From the NCBI GenBank assembly GCA_019745775.1, contig JAIESR010000052.1:16814-80813 (forward strand): a DNA stretch of 64,000 nucleotides, in the 5' to 3' direction. How positions within the stretch are numbered: position 1 is the stretch's first letter; the number at the start of each line of letters is the position of its first letter. A program made the translations under genes and the position numbers. A model generated the notes under the pieces. The model ran no database searches and had not been told where the DNA came from. It saw nothing but the letters and a program-made list of their open reading frames with translations. Positions 1-7,505 of the stretch are shown in pieces. The DNA comes from Xanthobacteraceae bacterium (GTDB lineage: Bacteria; Pseudomonadota; Alphaproteobacteria; Rhizobiales; Xanthobacteraceae).

Positions 1-49
1 CGCCCTTCACGACGCCGAGACGGTCCTCATCGAAACGACATAGCTTCAT
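1..49 (-). CDS. FAH-family hydrolase, N-terminal fragment cut by window edge
   Basis: Only the first 16 codons lie in the window, reading leftwards from an ATG at 47-49. A good ribosome binding site (GGGGAGAAG) sits just upstream. The peptide begins MKLCRFDEDRLGVVKG, which resembles the opening beta-strands of fumarylacetoacetate hydrolase family proteins. These are metal-dependent C-C bond hydrolases or decarboxylases of aromatic degradation. The catalytic domain lies outside the window, so the family call rests on this short N-terminus and the upstream signal. It would fit the aromatic-catabolic neighbours. The LVIVD gene is on the same strand to its right, separated by a repeat element. 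Confidence 0.5.
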   Translation of the reverse strand, partial: MKLCRFDEDRLGVVKG

Positions 50-135
50 AGTTTCTTCTCCCCGTGAATCCGATACGCGCGCGGCTTGTTGCCCCGGCCT
101 GTTTCTTGCTGCCAACGCGGCGGGGAATCAAGCCC

Positions 136-243
136 CTCTCCGTCCTCATCCTGAGGAGCGCCGAAGGGGCGTCTCGAAGGATGGGGCGGCCCCAATGGTT
201 CGAGACGGCGCTTCGCGCCTCCTCACCATGAGGCCGAGAGAGA
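136..243. repeat. Intergenic palindromic repeat, family A copy 1
   Basis: This REP-like unit of about 108 bp carries nested inverted arms (CTCATCCTGAGGAGCGCC, CTCGAAGGATGGGGC, GGTTCGAGACGGCGC, CTCACCATGAGG). Its reverse complement is nearly identical to the element at 13429-13530 and similar to 37921-38036. It lies between two genes and encodes nothing evident. Confidence 0.8.
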
Positions 244-248
244 CCTTG

Positions 249-1358
249 TTAGGTCCGCTCCAGGATATGGAATCCGCGCTGGCGGTCGAGCAGGAAGATC
301 AGTCCCCGGTCGTCGACGAACACGTCGTTCGAGAGCGGATGGTCGAAACCCTGTGGCGCGTCCGGCACGAAGCGTGCAACCTCTTTCGGCGCGCGCGGGC
401 GGCCGATGTCGATGATGCGCATGCCGTGCATGAACCAGGCGGCGGGGATTTCGGTGCCGGTGATCTTCTCGATCGGCTGGTGGCAGCCGGAATGCTTGGG
501 CGCCGGCGTGCCGTCGAGCTCCTCGACCTGGAACGACGCGAACGGCACCGGCCGGTCTTCCTGGGTGATGTCGACAACCCAGAGGAACGCCGGCGGTCCC
601 TCGAACTGGTGCATCACGTCCTCGTCCGCCACCAGCAGGATCTTGCGGCCGGCGATCTCGAACGGCACCGGGATCGCCGAGTGGGTCGGGCACGGGAACG
701 GCGGCGACCAGTCGAGGCCGGAGACGAATTTCGGCTTCGACATGTCCTCGATGTCGATGATGACGAAGCCGCCCTGCCAGTAGCTGGTGTAGAGGCGGTT
801 GCCGAGCCGCAGCGGATGATGGCAGCGATGATGCGTCGCCTGCCAGCTCGGCGTCTCGCCGCCGGCGGTCCACTGTCCCGGCATGTGCCATGTGCCGACC
901 AGCTCCGGCTTCGCCGGGTTCTTCAGGTCGAAGATGCCCATGACATTGCCGACATAGCCCTCGAGCGTCGGCGAACCGTAGAGATAGCGCCCGTCGAACG
1001 AGAAGCGGTGCATGCCGGTGCCGACCGTCTCCCAGCGCGTGATCCGCTTGGGCTTTCCCGGATCGCTCACGTCGTAGACGCCGAAGCCGCCGCGCCAGTC
1101 CGGCGCCGGCGTGCCGGCCTGCTCATGGTTGACGACCATGATGCCGTCCTTGGCGTGCACCTTGTGGGAGTGGGTACCCTTGGGCATCTCGATCGAGGCC
1201 AGCGCCTTTACGTTCTTCGGGTCGCGCGCGTCGAAGATGCTGGTGCCGTGCGGCGCCGACATGTGGCCGACATAGACGATGCCCTTCTCGACCGTGATCT
1301 GGCCGCCGCCGGCACAATCGACCCAGCCGACTTCGCGTACCCCTTTTGCTTGTGGCAT
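249..1358 (-). CDS. LVIVD repeat beta-propeller protein
   Basis: The 369-residue protein has no obvious signal peptide. It is built from repeats of the type 'G..IFD..DPKNPK' and 'V.DV.DP.KPK', for example IFDARDPKNVKALA near residue 42, VYDVSDPGKPKRIT and IFDLKNPAKPELVG. These are typical of LVIVD beta-propellers. Several histidines and cysteines (THHRCHHP near residue 180, HSGCHQP near 290) could bind metal. The biochemical role of the family is poorly known. It often sits near amidohydrolases and solute receptors, as here. The start is the ATG at 1356-1358. A possible very short reading frame precedes it on the same strand. The family call is fairly sure and the function is unknown. Confidence 0.75.
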   Translation of the reverse strand: MPQAKGVREVGWVDCAGGGQITVEKGIVYVGHMSAPHGTSIFDARDPKNVKALASIEMPKGTHSHKVHAKDGIMVVNHEQAGTPAPDWRGGFGVYDVSDPGKPKRITRWETVGTGMHRFSFDGRYLYGSPTLEGYVGNVMGIFDLKNPAKPELVGTWHMPGQWTAGGETPSWQATHHRCHHPLRLGNRLYTSYWQGGFVIIDIEDMSKPKFVSGLDWSPPFPCPTHSAIPVPFEIAGRKILLVADEDVMHQFEGPPAFLWVVDITQEDRPVPFASFQVEELDGTPAPKHSGCHQPIEKITGTEIPAAWFMHGMRIIDIGRPRAPKEVARFVPDAPQGFDHPLSNDVFVDDRGLIFLLDRQRGFHILERT

Positions 1359-1932
1359 TTTGTGTTGTCCCCGTTCTGGCTCTTGTAGAGAGAATTGCCC
1401 TTACTGCTTCAACAAGCTCGGCACGATCATCTCGTGCTGTCGGCCATCCATCGGCGCGATCTTTCGCACCTTACACCTCCCCACGGCCGCGTAAGATTGT
1501 CGGAGTTGTCCAATTCCGCTTGAGTATCAACCCTTTGATGGCGCAATCTTACATTCTTACACTTCTTACCACTGGTCGAGGGTAATCTATTACCCCGGTC
1601 AAGGATAACCAGGCCCCCTCGTTTCCACATCGCGGTTGTAAACCGCGCGTTACCGAAGATCGCGCGCCAAGAGTCAGCGACCGCGCTCCAATGTCCAGGA
1701 CTTGCGGCGTGCGGGAGTGGTCGCGATTTCGGCATCGGCAAATGACTTTCATCGGCTTGCGCCACGCCGGAGGCATCGGCCAGGATGACTAAGGTTTTAC
1801 TTCACAGGAATATAAGCCAGATGACACCTTTGCGCAAGCCCGTCGCCGAAAAAAAATGTCGAAAATCGCTCGATGTCCGCCGTTCCCCCGAGAGCAGCGC
1901 AAAGTCAGAGCGTTGGCATCTGTCGCGACCGG
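1359..1932. other. 574-bp intergenic stretch with no convincing full-size gene
   Basis: This region is lower in GC than the flanks and shows no protein-like open frame apart from the 22-codon candidate at 1401-1469. It probably contains the promoter and leader of the minus-strand LVIVD gene and the 3' trailer of the DUF433 gene. There is an A-tract at about 1850-1857. No tRNA or clear terminator was recognised. Confidence 0.5.
1401..1469 (-). CDS. Possible 22-residue small ORF upstream of LVIVD gene
   Basis: A GTG at 1467-1469 is preceded by a strong Shine-Dalgarno (GGGGAGG, six bases upstream). It opens a frame reading MRKIAPMDGRQHEMIVPSLLKQ to a TAA at 1401-1403, about 43 bases before the LVIVD start on the same strand. 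The signal plus frame could be a leader peptide, a small protein, or the remnant of a lost gene's 3' end. No homologue is recognised and the call is tentative. Confidence 0.25.
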   Translation of the reverse strand: MRKIAPMDGRQHEMIVPSLLKQ

Positions 1933-2118
1933 TTAAGCGTAGGCCTGCGCCGCGCGGATATCCTCGCCGGTGAGGTGTGGGTAGTTGGCGAGAATATGCT
2001 CGATTGAATCGCCCGCGGCGAGACAGCGGAGGATATGTTCAATGGTGATCCGGGTGCCGATAATGACCGGCTTGCGCATCATGACTTTGGGGTCGCGCCC
2101 AATGCGTGGGTGGTTCAT
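1933..2118 (-). CDS. DUF433 antitoxin-like small protein, solitary
   Basis: This 61-residue protein starts MNHPRIGRDPKV and carries the core of the DUF433 family: KPVIIGTRITIEHILRCLAA, then ILANYPHLTGEDIRAAQAYA. DUF433 proteins have a winged-helix-like fold and usually act as antitoxins or regulators paired with a DUF5615 PIN-like partner. A longer frame runs upstream to 2241, but similarity begins only at the ATG at 2116-2118. No DUF5615 partner follows it, unlike the second DUF433 gene at 3863-4087. It may be an orphan antitoxin. Confidence 0.75.
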   Translation of the reverse strand: MNHPRIGRDPKVMMRKPVIIGTRITIEHILRCLAAGDSIEHILANYPHLTGEDIRAAQAYA

Positions 2119-2344
2119 GTGGTCGGCTCCTTGCTTGGCCAGGATAGCATGAGCCGGACTGTCGATCGCGGATGGTTTCACGGTGTTCTCGGTTCGCATG
2201 GCGTCGTGCTCCATCGATCGGGTGCGCGGCATTCGGGCCAAGGTGGTGAAATTCTCGGGCGCGACGATTGAGTACCTTCCGTGACGGCAATGGTCGCCAC
2301 AAGCCCCTGCAACGTCCCGTTCTGCGCGCCGATCCGCCCTGGGA

Positions 2345-3355
2345 TCAATTGAAGCTTCGCTTGAGCAGCCGCTCGGCGTTGCCGACGAACAATTGTCGCA
2401 TCTGATCGGCCGGCAGATCGAGCCGCCTGACGGCCTCGATCGTCGGGGCGATCGGGCCGAGCGGCGTGTCGGTGGCGAACACCACGTGGTCGGCGCCGAA
2501 GAATTCGAGGCCGCAGCGCAGCGCGTGGGTGCCGCCGCCGAACATCGCGGTGTCGCCGTAGAACTCCTTCAGGTATTCCAGATGCGGCCGCTTCAGCGAC
2601 GGCAGCACCTTCGAATAGTCCTCGTCGGAGGTGCGCGCGCCGAGCACCTGCAAGCCGGGGCCGACGCGACCGTCGTAGTACGGGATCATGCCGCCGAGGT
2701 GGTGCGTGATGATCTTGAGCTTCGGATAGCGGTCGAACAGGCCACAGAACGCCATCCGCACCATCGCCACGGACGTGTCGTAGGGCCAGCCAAAGCACCA
2801 CCACAGCTCGTAACGCGACTTCGCCTCGGCGGGATAGTCGGTGAGCGTCGCGCCGCGCGCCGGATGCAGCCAGATCGGCAGATCGAGCTCCGCCATGGTC
2901 GCGAACACCGGCTCGAAGATCGGATCGTCGAGCGGCCGCCCGGCGTTCGGGGTGTAGACCTGGATGCCGCAGGCGCCGAGCTCCTTCACCGCACGGCGCG
3001 CCTCGGCGACCGAGCCTTCGACATCCTTCAGCGACACTGCCGCGACGAAGGTCGGAAACCGCTCCGGGTGCTTGCGGCACAGCTCCGCCATCGCGTCGTT
3101 GGCGGTGCGCGCCAGCGTCAGGCCGAGCGCGGCGTCGGCGATGTCCTCGATCGGCGGATTGGGCAGCGAGATGATCTCGCGATAGTCGCCGAACTGGTCC
3201 ATCTCGCGAAAGCGCGCGTCGAGATCGAACAGTTTCGTCACCTGCTTGAGCCGCTTGCCCATGTTCTCGAGATTAGGCGCGGCCTTGGTCATCTCCTGGA
3301 AATAGCGTTCCGGGAAGATGTGGCAGAAGATGTCGATTATGGTGGAGGTACTCAT
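2345..3355 (-). CDS. Amidohydrolase family protein (ACMSD-like TIM barrel)
   Basis: The 336-residue protein belongs to the amidohydrolase-2 family, which includes aminocarboxymuconate-semialdehyde and gamma-resorcylate decarboxylases. It opens with MSTSTIIDIFCHIFPERYF, where the usual metal-binding DxHxH is replaced by DIFCH. Downstream are LPIWLHPARG (His near 170), ITHHLGGMIPYY (paired His) and VFATDTPLG (late Asp), which fit the zinc-site positions. The ATG at 3353-3355 has GGAG seven bases upstream. An ATG two codons earlier is possible. The function is probably hydrolysis or non-oxidative decarboxylation of a carboxylic acid. The substrate is unknown. Confidence 0.8.
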   Translation of the reverse strand: MSTSTIIDIFCHIFPERYFQEMTKAAPNLENMGKRLKQVTKLFDLDARFREMDQFGDYREIISLPNPPIEDIADAALGLTLARTANDAMAELCRKHPERFPTFVAAVSLKDVEGSVAEARRAVKELGACGIQVYTPNAGRPLDDPIFEPVFATMAELDLPIWLHPARGATLTDYPAEAKSRYELWWCFGWPYDTSVAMVRMAFCGLFDRYPKLKIITHHLGGMIPYYDGRVGPGLQVLGARTSDEDYSKVLPSLKRPHLEYLKEFYGDTAMFGGGTHALRCGLEFFGADHVVFATDTPLGPIAPTIEAVRRLDLPADQMRQLFVGNAERLLKRSFN

Positions 3356-3504
3356 TGGCATGCTCCAAAACGGCCGTCGGCGACGCCGCAAGTTTGGCCG
3401 GCGGCGACTTTCGATCTATCGAGACTCTTAAGAGATTCCGCAAGGGTCAAGAGAGCAAACGGACACGAGGGATTCGTGACCGCCATATGATCATCGCGAG
3501 CCAC

Positions 3505-3866
3505 TCAAATCGGCAAGCGCCTGCGCCGCACTCGATCACGCTCGATCACCAAAATACTCTGTTCGAAATTCTCTACCTGCAATGACCGGAGCAAGTCCGC
3601 CATTCGGGCGATAACGTCGGCATCGCTCCAATCGCCACCGCGAAACAGGATCAACTCGGCGCCACTGCCTGCGCCAGGGCGAGCAGGCGAGGATAGTCGA
3701 GGTCGGCGCTAACGATGATCCGCCCTTCTTCCTTCGCACGACTCATGATTTCGATGTCCGCGGCTCGCTCCATACCGAGCGCCGACGCATGAACGGCGTC
3801 ATGCCCGTTATCCCTCAGCCATTTCGCCAGCGTTGGCGACAACGGCATATCAACGAAGAATTTCAC
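3505..3866 (-). pseudogene. DUF5615 PIN-like toxin, frameshifted
   Basis: The first frame (GTG at 3864-3866) reads MKFFVDMPLSPTLAKWLRDN and continues to IIVSADLDYPRLLALAQ, a textbook DUF5615 N-terminal half. It then falls into a stop after VAPS. The missing C-terminal half lies in the next frame (LILFRGGDWSDADVIARMAD, then SILVIERDRVRRRRLPI) and ends with TGA at 3505-3507. Inserting one base near 3661-3668 (GCAGTGGC to GCAAGTGGC) restores an ordinary protein of about 120 residues. Its start overlaps the stop of the DUF433 gene (GTGA). Either the toxin is inactivated or the base is an assembly error. Confidence 0.85.
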
Positions 3867-4087
3867 CGAGCAAGCTCGACAGTCTCGTCGTCGGCGAGGG
3901 TGGCGGCATAACGAAGCGCCTCGTCAATGTCTTCGGGTTCGAGATATGGATAGCCTTTCAGAATACTCTCGCGCGTCTCTCCGGCGGCGAGCAAGCCGAG
4001 CAGACGCGCCACCGGAAAACGCAAGCCCCGGATGCAGGGTTTACCGGTGCAGATGGCCGGATCGATGGTGATGCGCGTGAAGGTCAT
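3863..4087 (-). CDS. DUF433 antitoxin-like protein
   Basis: The 74-residue protein starts MTFTRITIDPAICTGKPC and contains the DUF433 signature (GKPCIRGLRFPVARLLGLLA, GYPYLEPEDIDEALRYAA). It is the upstream partner of the DUF5615 gene. Its TGA overlaps that gene's GTG, so the two are translationally coupled. DUF433/DUF5615 pairs behave as candidate toxin-antitoxin modules; the antitoxin role here is by family analogy. A longer frame extends to 4201, but the extra residues look unlike the family. The start is taken at the ATG at 4085-4087. Confidence 0.8.
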   Translation of the reverse strand: MTFTRITIDPAICTGKPCIRGLRFPVARLLGLLAAGETRESILKGYPYLEPEDIDEALRYAATLADDETVELAR

Positions 4088-4265
4088 CGATGCAGGATAG
4101 CAAGAAAGCGCCAATCCCGCCAGCAGCAGACACGAGCAGCCGCAGGTGACAGCGGACCTCGATGCGGATCGTTCCCCATTCCGCGCGCCCTTGCGCAACA
4201 ACCAAGGCCCGAATCGGCGGCGCCCCCCTTGCCTCGCGCTGCACCGTCTGTCCGAGACTCGGATT

Positions 4266-5204
4266 CTAGAAATTCGTACGATCCGCGCCCTTCAGCCCCA
4301 GCATCTGCCGCGCCTCGGCCGGCGTCGCGGCCTCGAAGCCGAGCTCGCCGATGATGCGGCGGATCTTCGTCACCTGCTCGGCATTGCTCTTGGCGAGTTT
4401 TCCCGGACCGATATAGAGCGAGTCTTCGAGGCCGACGCGCACGTTGCCGTTCATCATGGTCGCATTGGTGCAGAAGTTGAGCTGGTGGCGCCCGCCGGCC
4501 AGCACCGACCAGAGATAGTCGTTGCCGAAGAGGCGATCGGCGGTGCGCTTCATGAACAGGAGATTGTCGAGATCGGGGCCGATGCCGCCGAGGATGCCGT
4601 AGATCAGTTGCAGGAACACCGGCGGCTTGAACAGCCCGCGGTCGATGCAGTGGGCGAGATTGTAGAGATGGCCGGTGTCGTAGCACTCGTGCTCGAATTT
4701 GACGCCATGGCCTTCGCCCAGCAGCTTGGCGATGTGCTCGATGTCCTTGAAGGTGTTGCGGAAGATGTTCTGGTCGGAGTTCAAGAGATAAGGCAGCTCC
4801 CAGTCGTATTTCCAGGTCTTGTAGCGGCGCGCCATCGGATAGAGCGCGAAGTTCATCGAGCCCATGTTGAGCGAGCACATCTCCGGCGAAAGGTCGGTCG
4901 CGGCGGCGAGGCGATCTTCCAGCGTCATGGTCACGCTGCCGCCGGTGGTGATGTTGATGACCGCGTCGCAGGCCTGTTTGATGCGCGGCACGAACTGCCG
5001 GAAGATTTTCGGGTCGGGCGACGGCCGGCCGTCGTTCGGATCGCGCGCATGCAGGTGCAGGATCGCGGCGCCGGCCTGCGCCGCGTCGATCGCCTGCGTG
5101 GCGATATCGTCGGGCGTGAACGGCAGCGCATCCGACATGGTCGGCGTGTGGATCGAGCCGGTGATCGCGCAGGTGATGACGACCTTGTTGGCGAGTTGGG
5201 GCAT
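4266..5204 (-). CDS. BKACE family beta-keto acid cleavage enzyme
   Basis: The 312-residue protein matches the DUF849/BKACE family, which condenses a beta-keto acid with acetyl-CoA to give acetoacetate and a CoA thioester. It starts MPQLANKVVITCAITGSIHT. It shows the zinc-binding HLHARDP motif near residue 50, the PEMCSLNMGSMNF strand near 115, and the C-terminal NVRVGLEDSLYIGPGKLAKS. Length is typical of the family. It is the last gene of a minus-strand operon; the 3-hydroxyacyl-CoA dehydrogenase gene ends 21 bases upstream. With that dehydrogenase and the SDR it suggests breakdown of a hydroxy- or keto-acid. The exact substrate cannot be read from sequence. Confidence 0.9.
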   Translation of the reverse strand: MPQLANKVVITCAITGSIHTPTMSDALPFTPDDIATQAIDAAQAGAAILHLHARDPNDGRPSPDPKIFRQFVPRIKQACDAVINITTGGSVTMTLEDRLAAATDLSPEMCSLNMGSMNFALYPMARRYKTWKYDWELPYLLNSDQNIFRNTFKDIEHIAKLLGEGHGVKFEHECYDTGHLYNLAHCIDRGLFKPPVFLQLIYGILGGIGPDLDNLLFMKRTADRLFGNDYLWSVLAGGRHQLNFCTNATMMNGNVRVGLEDSLYIGPGKLAKSNAEQVTKIRRIIGELGFEAATPAEARQMLGLKGADRTNF

Positions 5205-5225
5205 ATTCGGTTCCTCGTTACTCCG

Positions 5226-6134
5226 TCACGCGTCGTCCGCGCGCGCCTTCTTGAGATACTGCACCACCTTGGCCCGTAGCGCCGCCTGCTGCTCTGGCGT
5301 CCATGTACGGAAGCCCTCGCCCGATTTGAAGCCGAGCTTGCCGTCCGCGACAAGCTTTTCGAGATAGGGCGACGGGCCGGGCCGGTGCTCGATGTCCGGC
5401 AACACCGTCTGGTGGATCGCAAGCGTGAGATCGGTACCGACGAGATCGGCGTTCTCCAGCGGGCCGAGCACCGCGAGCCGCCGGCCGAACGCCGCCTTGA
5501 TCACGGTGTCGACGGTTTCGGCATCGCAGATGCCACGCTCGACCAGCGACACCGCCTCGCGCCAGAGCGCATGCTGCAGCCGGTTGCCGATGAAGCCGGG
5601 CACGTCCTTCTTCACATGCGCGGGCTTCTTGCCCGCGTCGGCATGCAGCTTCATGGTGAAGTCGATCGCCTGCGGCGACGTCCATTGCGTGCCGATGACC
5701 TCGACCAGCGGCACCAGCGTCGGTGGATTCCACCAGTGCGTCCCGAGCGCGCGCTCGCGCCGTTGGAGGCCTCCCATGATGCCGGTGATCGGGATCACCG
5801 ACGTGTTGCTGGCGAGGACGGTGTCCGGCCGGACGTGCGTCTCGATCTGCGCGAACAGCGTCTGCTTGAGCGGGAGATTTTCAGACACCGCCTCGACGAC
5901 GTAATCGGCGTCGCGCACTGCTGACGCGAGATCATGATGCGGCGTCACGCGCTCGATCGCGCGCGGATCGTCGCCGAGGTCCTTCAGACCTGCCGTAATC
6001 CGTGCCTTCGCGGTGTCGAGGCTCGCCGCAATGCTATCGGTGATGGCGACGTCGTGGCCGGCGACCGCGAATACCTGCGCGATGCCGTGGCCCATCAGGC
6101 CCGCGCCAATGACTGCGATGCGGGCCTTCGCCAT
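5226..6134 (-). CDS. 3-hydroxyacyl-CoA dehydrogenase family protein
   Basis: The 302-residue protein opens MAKARIAVIGAGLMGHGIAQ, a Rossmann fold with GxGxxG. It continues with the ASNTSVIPIT strand and GTHWWNPPTLVPLVEVI, which holds the catalytic His of the HAD/L-carnitine dehydrogenase family, and the C-terminal dimer domain (VPGFIGNRLQHALWREAVSL). It oxidises a 3-hydroxy acid or its CoA ester with NAD. Its ATG lies two bases from the stop of the upstream SDR gene, so they are co-transcribed and probably coupled. Paired with BKACE it resembles the carnitine-type route (dehydrogenase, then keto-acid cleavage). That link is inference. Confidence 0.88.
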   Translation of the reverse strand: MAKARIAVIGAGLMGHGIAQVFAVAGHDVAITDSIAASLDTAKARITAGLKDLGDDPRAIERVTPHHDLASAVRDADYVVEAVSENLPLKQTLFAQIETHVRPDTVLASNTSVIPITGIMGGLQRRERALGTHWWNPPTLVPLVEVIGTQWTSPQAIDFTMKLHADAGKKPAHVKKDVPGFIGNRLQHALWREAVSLVERGICDAETVDTVIKAAFGRRLAVLGPLENADLVGTDLTLAIHQTVLPDIEHRPGPSPYLEKLVADGKLGFKSGEGFRTWTPEQQAALRAKVVQYLKKARADDA

Positions 6135-6136
6135 GC

Positions 6137-6955
6137 TCAGCCCGCCGTGTAGCCGCCGTCGGCGTAAAGGATGTGCCCGGTGTAGAAGTCCGACGCCTTC
6201 GACGCGAGGAACAACAGCGGCCCGGCCAAGTCCGAAGGTTCGCCGAGGCGCCCCTTCGGCACGCGCGTGAGGAAGCCGGCGCGCACGGTCTTGCCGCGCT
6301 CGTCGTCGGCGAACATCCATTCCGTCAGCGGCGAGCGGAAGACGGTGGGCCCGAGCGCGTTGACGGTGATGCCGGAATTGCCCCACTCGCAGCCGAGCGC
6401 CTTGGTGATGCCGTCGACCGCCGACTTCGACGCACAGTAAGCGGTGTAACCGGCGGGATGGCCAAGCAGGCCGCGCGCCGAGGACATCAGGATGACCTTG
6501 CCGCCGGGTTTGCCTTCTTGCCCCTGCTTGAGCATCTGCCGGCCGGCCGCGCGCGCCATCAGCCACGACTGCGTGACGTTGGCGTCCATCACGTCGAGGA
6601 AATCCTCGGCCTTCTGGTCGACGATCTTCGACACCTTGTTGATGCCGGAGGCGACGACGACGATATCGACACGGCCAAAGGCTTTCACCGCGGCGTCGAC
6701 GATGCGGTCGCAATTGGCTTCCGAGGACGGACGCGTCGGCACGGTCTCGACCTTGCCACCGAGCTTGGCGCATTCCTGCGCCACCTTGTCGAGCGCCGCG
6801 GCGCCGCCGGCCGCGATCACGACATTGGCGCCGCCGCCGGCGAGCACCTTCGCCGCCATCGCGCCGAACGCCCCGGTCGCGCCGGTGACGATCGCGGTCT
6901 TGCCCTTCACGCTGAACAGCGACAGCGGGTCTTTCAGGTAGTCGTCGTCGGACAT
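6137..6955 (-). CDS. SDR family oxidoreductase
   Basis: This 272-residue classical short-chain dehydrogenase begins MSDDDYLKDPLSLFSVKGK. It has the cofactor motif TGATGAFG near residue 25, the catalytic Ser in KVILMSSARG, and Tyr/Lys in YTAYCASKSA. The C-terminus (HILYADGGYTAG) is typical. The start at 6953-6955 is chosen for homology length; an in-frame ATG lies at 6968-6970. It is coupled to the downstream HAD gene. It probably reduces or oxidises a hydroxyl/keto intermediate of the same pathway. Substrate and cofactor preference are not evident. Confidence 0.87.
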   Translation of the reverse strand: MSDDDYLKDPLSLFSVKGKTAIVTGATGAFGAMAAKVLAGGGANVVIAAGGAAALDKVAQECAKLGGKVETVPTRPSSEANCDRIVDAAVKAFGRVDIVVVASGINKVSKIVDQKAEDFLDVMDANVTQSWLMARAAGRQMLKQGQEGKPGGKVILMSSARGLLGHPAGYTAYCASKSAVDGITKALGCEWGNSGITVNALGPTVFRSPLTEWMFADDERGKTVRAGFLTRVPKGRLGEPSDLAGPLLFLASKASDFYTGHILYADGGYTAG

Positions 6956-6988
6956 GTTTTTCGGTCCCATCAATGTCTTCGCTTGCTC

Positions 6989-7143
6989 GGCCCCCCACCC
7001 CTGACCCCTCCCCGCCATTCGCTGCGCGAATGGGAGGGAGGGGAACCGAAGCGCCGGTGCTCACCTCACTTGTTTCGACTCGCACCGGCGGTGCCGCTCC
7101 CCTCCCCCCGCGTAGCGGCGGGGAGGGGTCGGGGGTGGGGGGC
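6989..7143. repeat. CCCCTCCCC inverted repeat element, family B copy 1
   Basis: Two arms of about 27 bp (6989-7016 and 7117-7143) built on CCCCCCACCCCTGACCCC are inverted copies with one mismatch, and smaller hairpins lie between them. A related element sits at 25441-25575. It lies between the cupin and SDR genes in the minus-strand operon and could form a strong RNA hairpin there. Confidence 0.7.
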
Positions 7144-7166
7144 GCCGCCGCAGGCGCTAGCGATCA

Positions 7167-7505
7167 TCACTTCACCGGCGCGACCGCGACCGCGATGGTG
7201 CAGACCTCGTGGCCGCGGTTGACGATCTCGCGGCTCTCGTTCGGCCCGATGTAGACGGTGTCGCCGGCCTTCGCGACGGTCTCCTTGCCGCCGGCGATCA
7301 CCGTGAGCTCACCGGCCAGAATGTAGTAGATCTTCTCCGGCGGCGAGGCGTCCGGCCCGGCGCCGCCGCCGGGCAGGAAGTGCGAGATGCCGAAGATCAG
7401 CGACTGCGAGCCGCCCATCTCGGCGCCGAACAGCCGGTAAGACTTGTACTCGCGATGGTTCGGCGCTTCGTAGGCTTTCGCCTCGGAAAACTTGCGGACG
7501 ATCAT
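7167..7505 (-). CDS. Small cupin-domain protein
   Basis: This is a single-domain cupin of 112 residues. Cupin motif 1 covers FGISHFLPGGGAGPDASPPE and motif 2 covers ELTVIAGGKETVAKAGDTVY. Motif 1 lacks the usual His pair, so metal binding is uncertain. Its ATG overlaps the stop of the cyclase gene by one base (TGATG), which shows coupling. Such cupins often act as small isomerases, binding proteins or dioxygenase-like enzymes next to cyclase-family hydrolases. It is separated from the SDR gene by a repeat element. The role is unknown. Confidence 0.8.
   Translation of the reverse strand: MIVRKFSEAKAYEAPNHREYKSYRLFGAEMGGSQSLIFGISHFLPGGGAGPDASPPEKIYYILAGELTVIAGGKETVAKAGDTVYIGPNESREIVNRGHEVCTIAVAVAPVK

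Noticed and set aside
136..243. CRISPR array or insertion sequence ends
   Set aside because: The repeats here and at related sites are single dispersed palindromes without regular spacers, cas genes or transposase genes.
1785..1932. DUF5615 partner downstream of the solitary DUF433 gene
   Set aside because: The frames on the minus strand below 1933 show no DUF5615-like sequence, even allowing for a frameshift.
5226..7085. Fusion of 3-hydroxyacyl-CoA dehydrogenase with a second upstream domain
   Set aside because: The open frame continues upstream of 6134, but the extra residues are Arg-rich shadow of the SDR gene in another frame.
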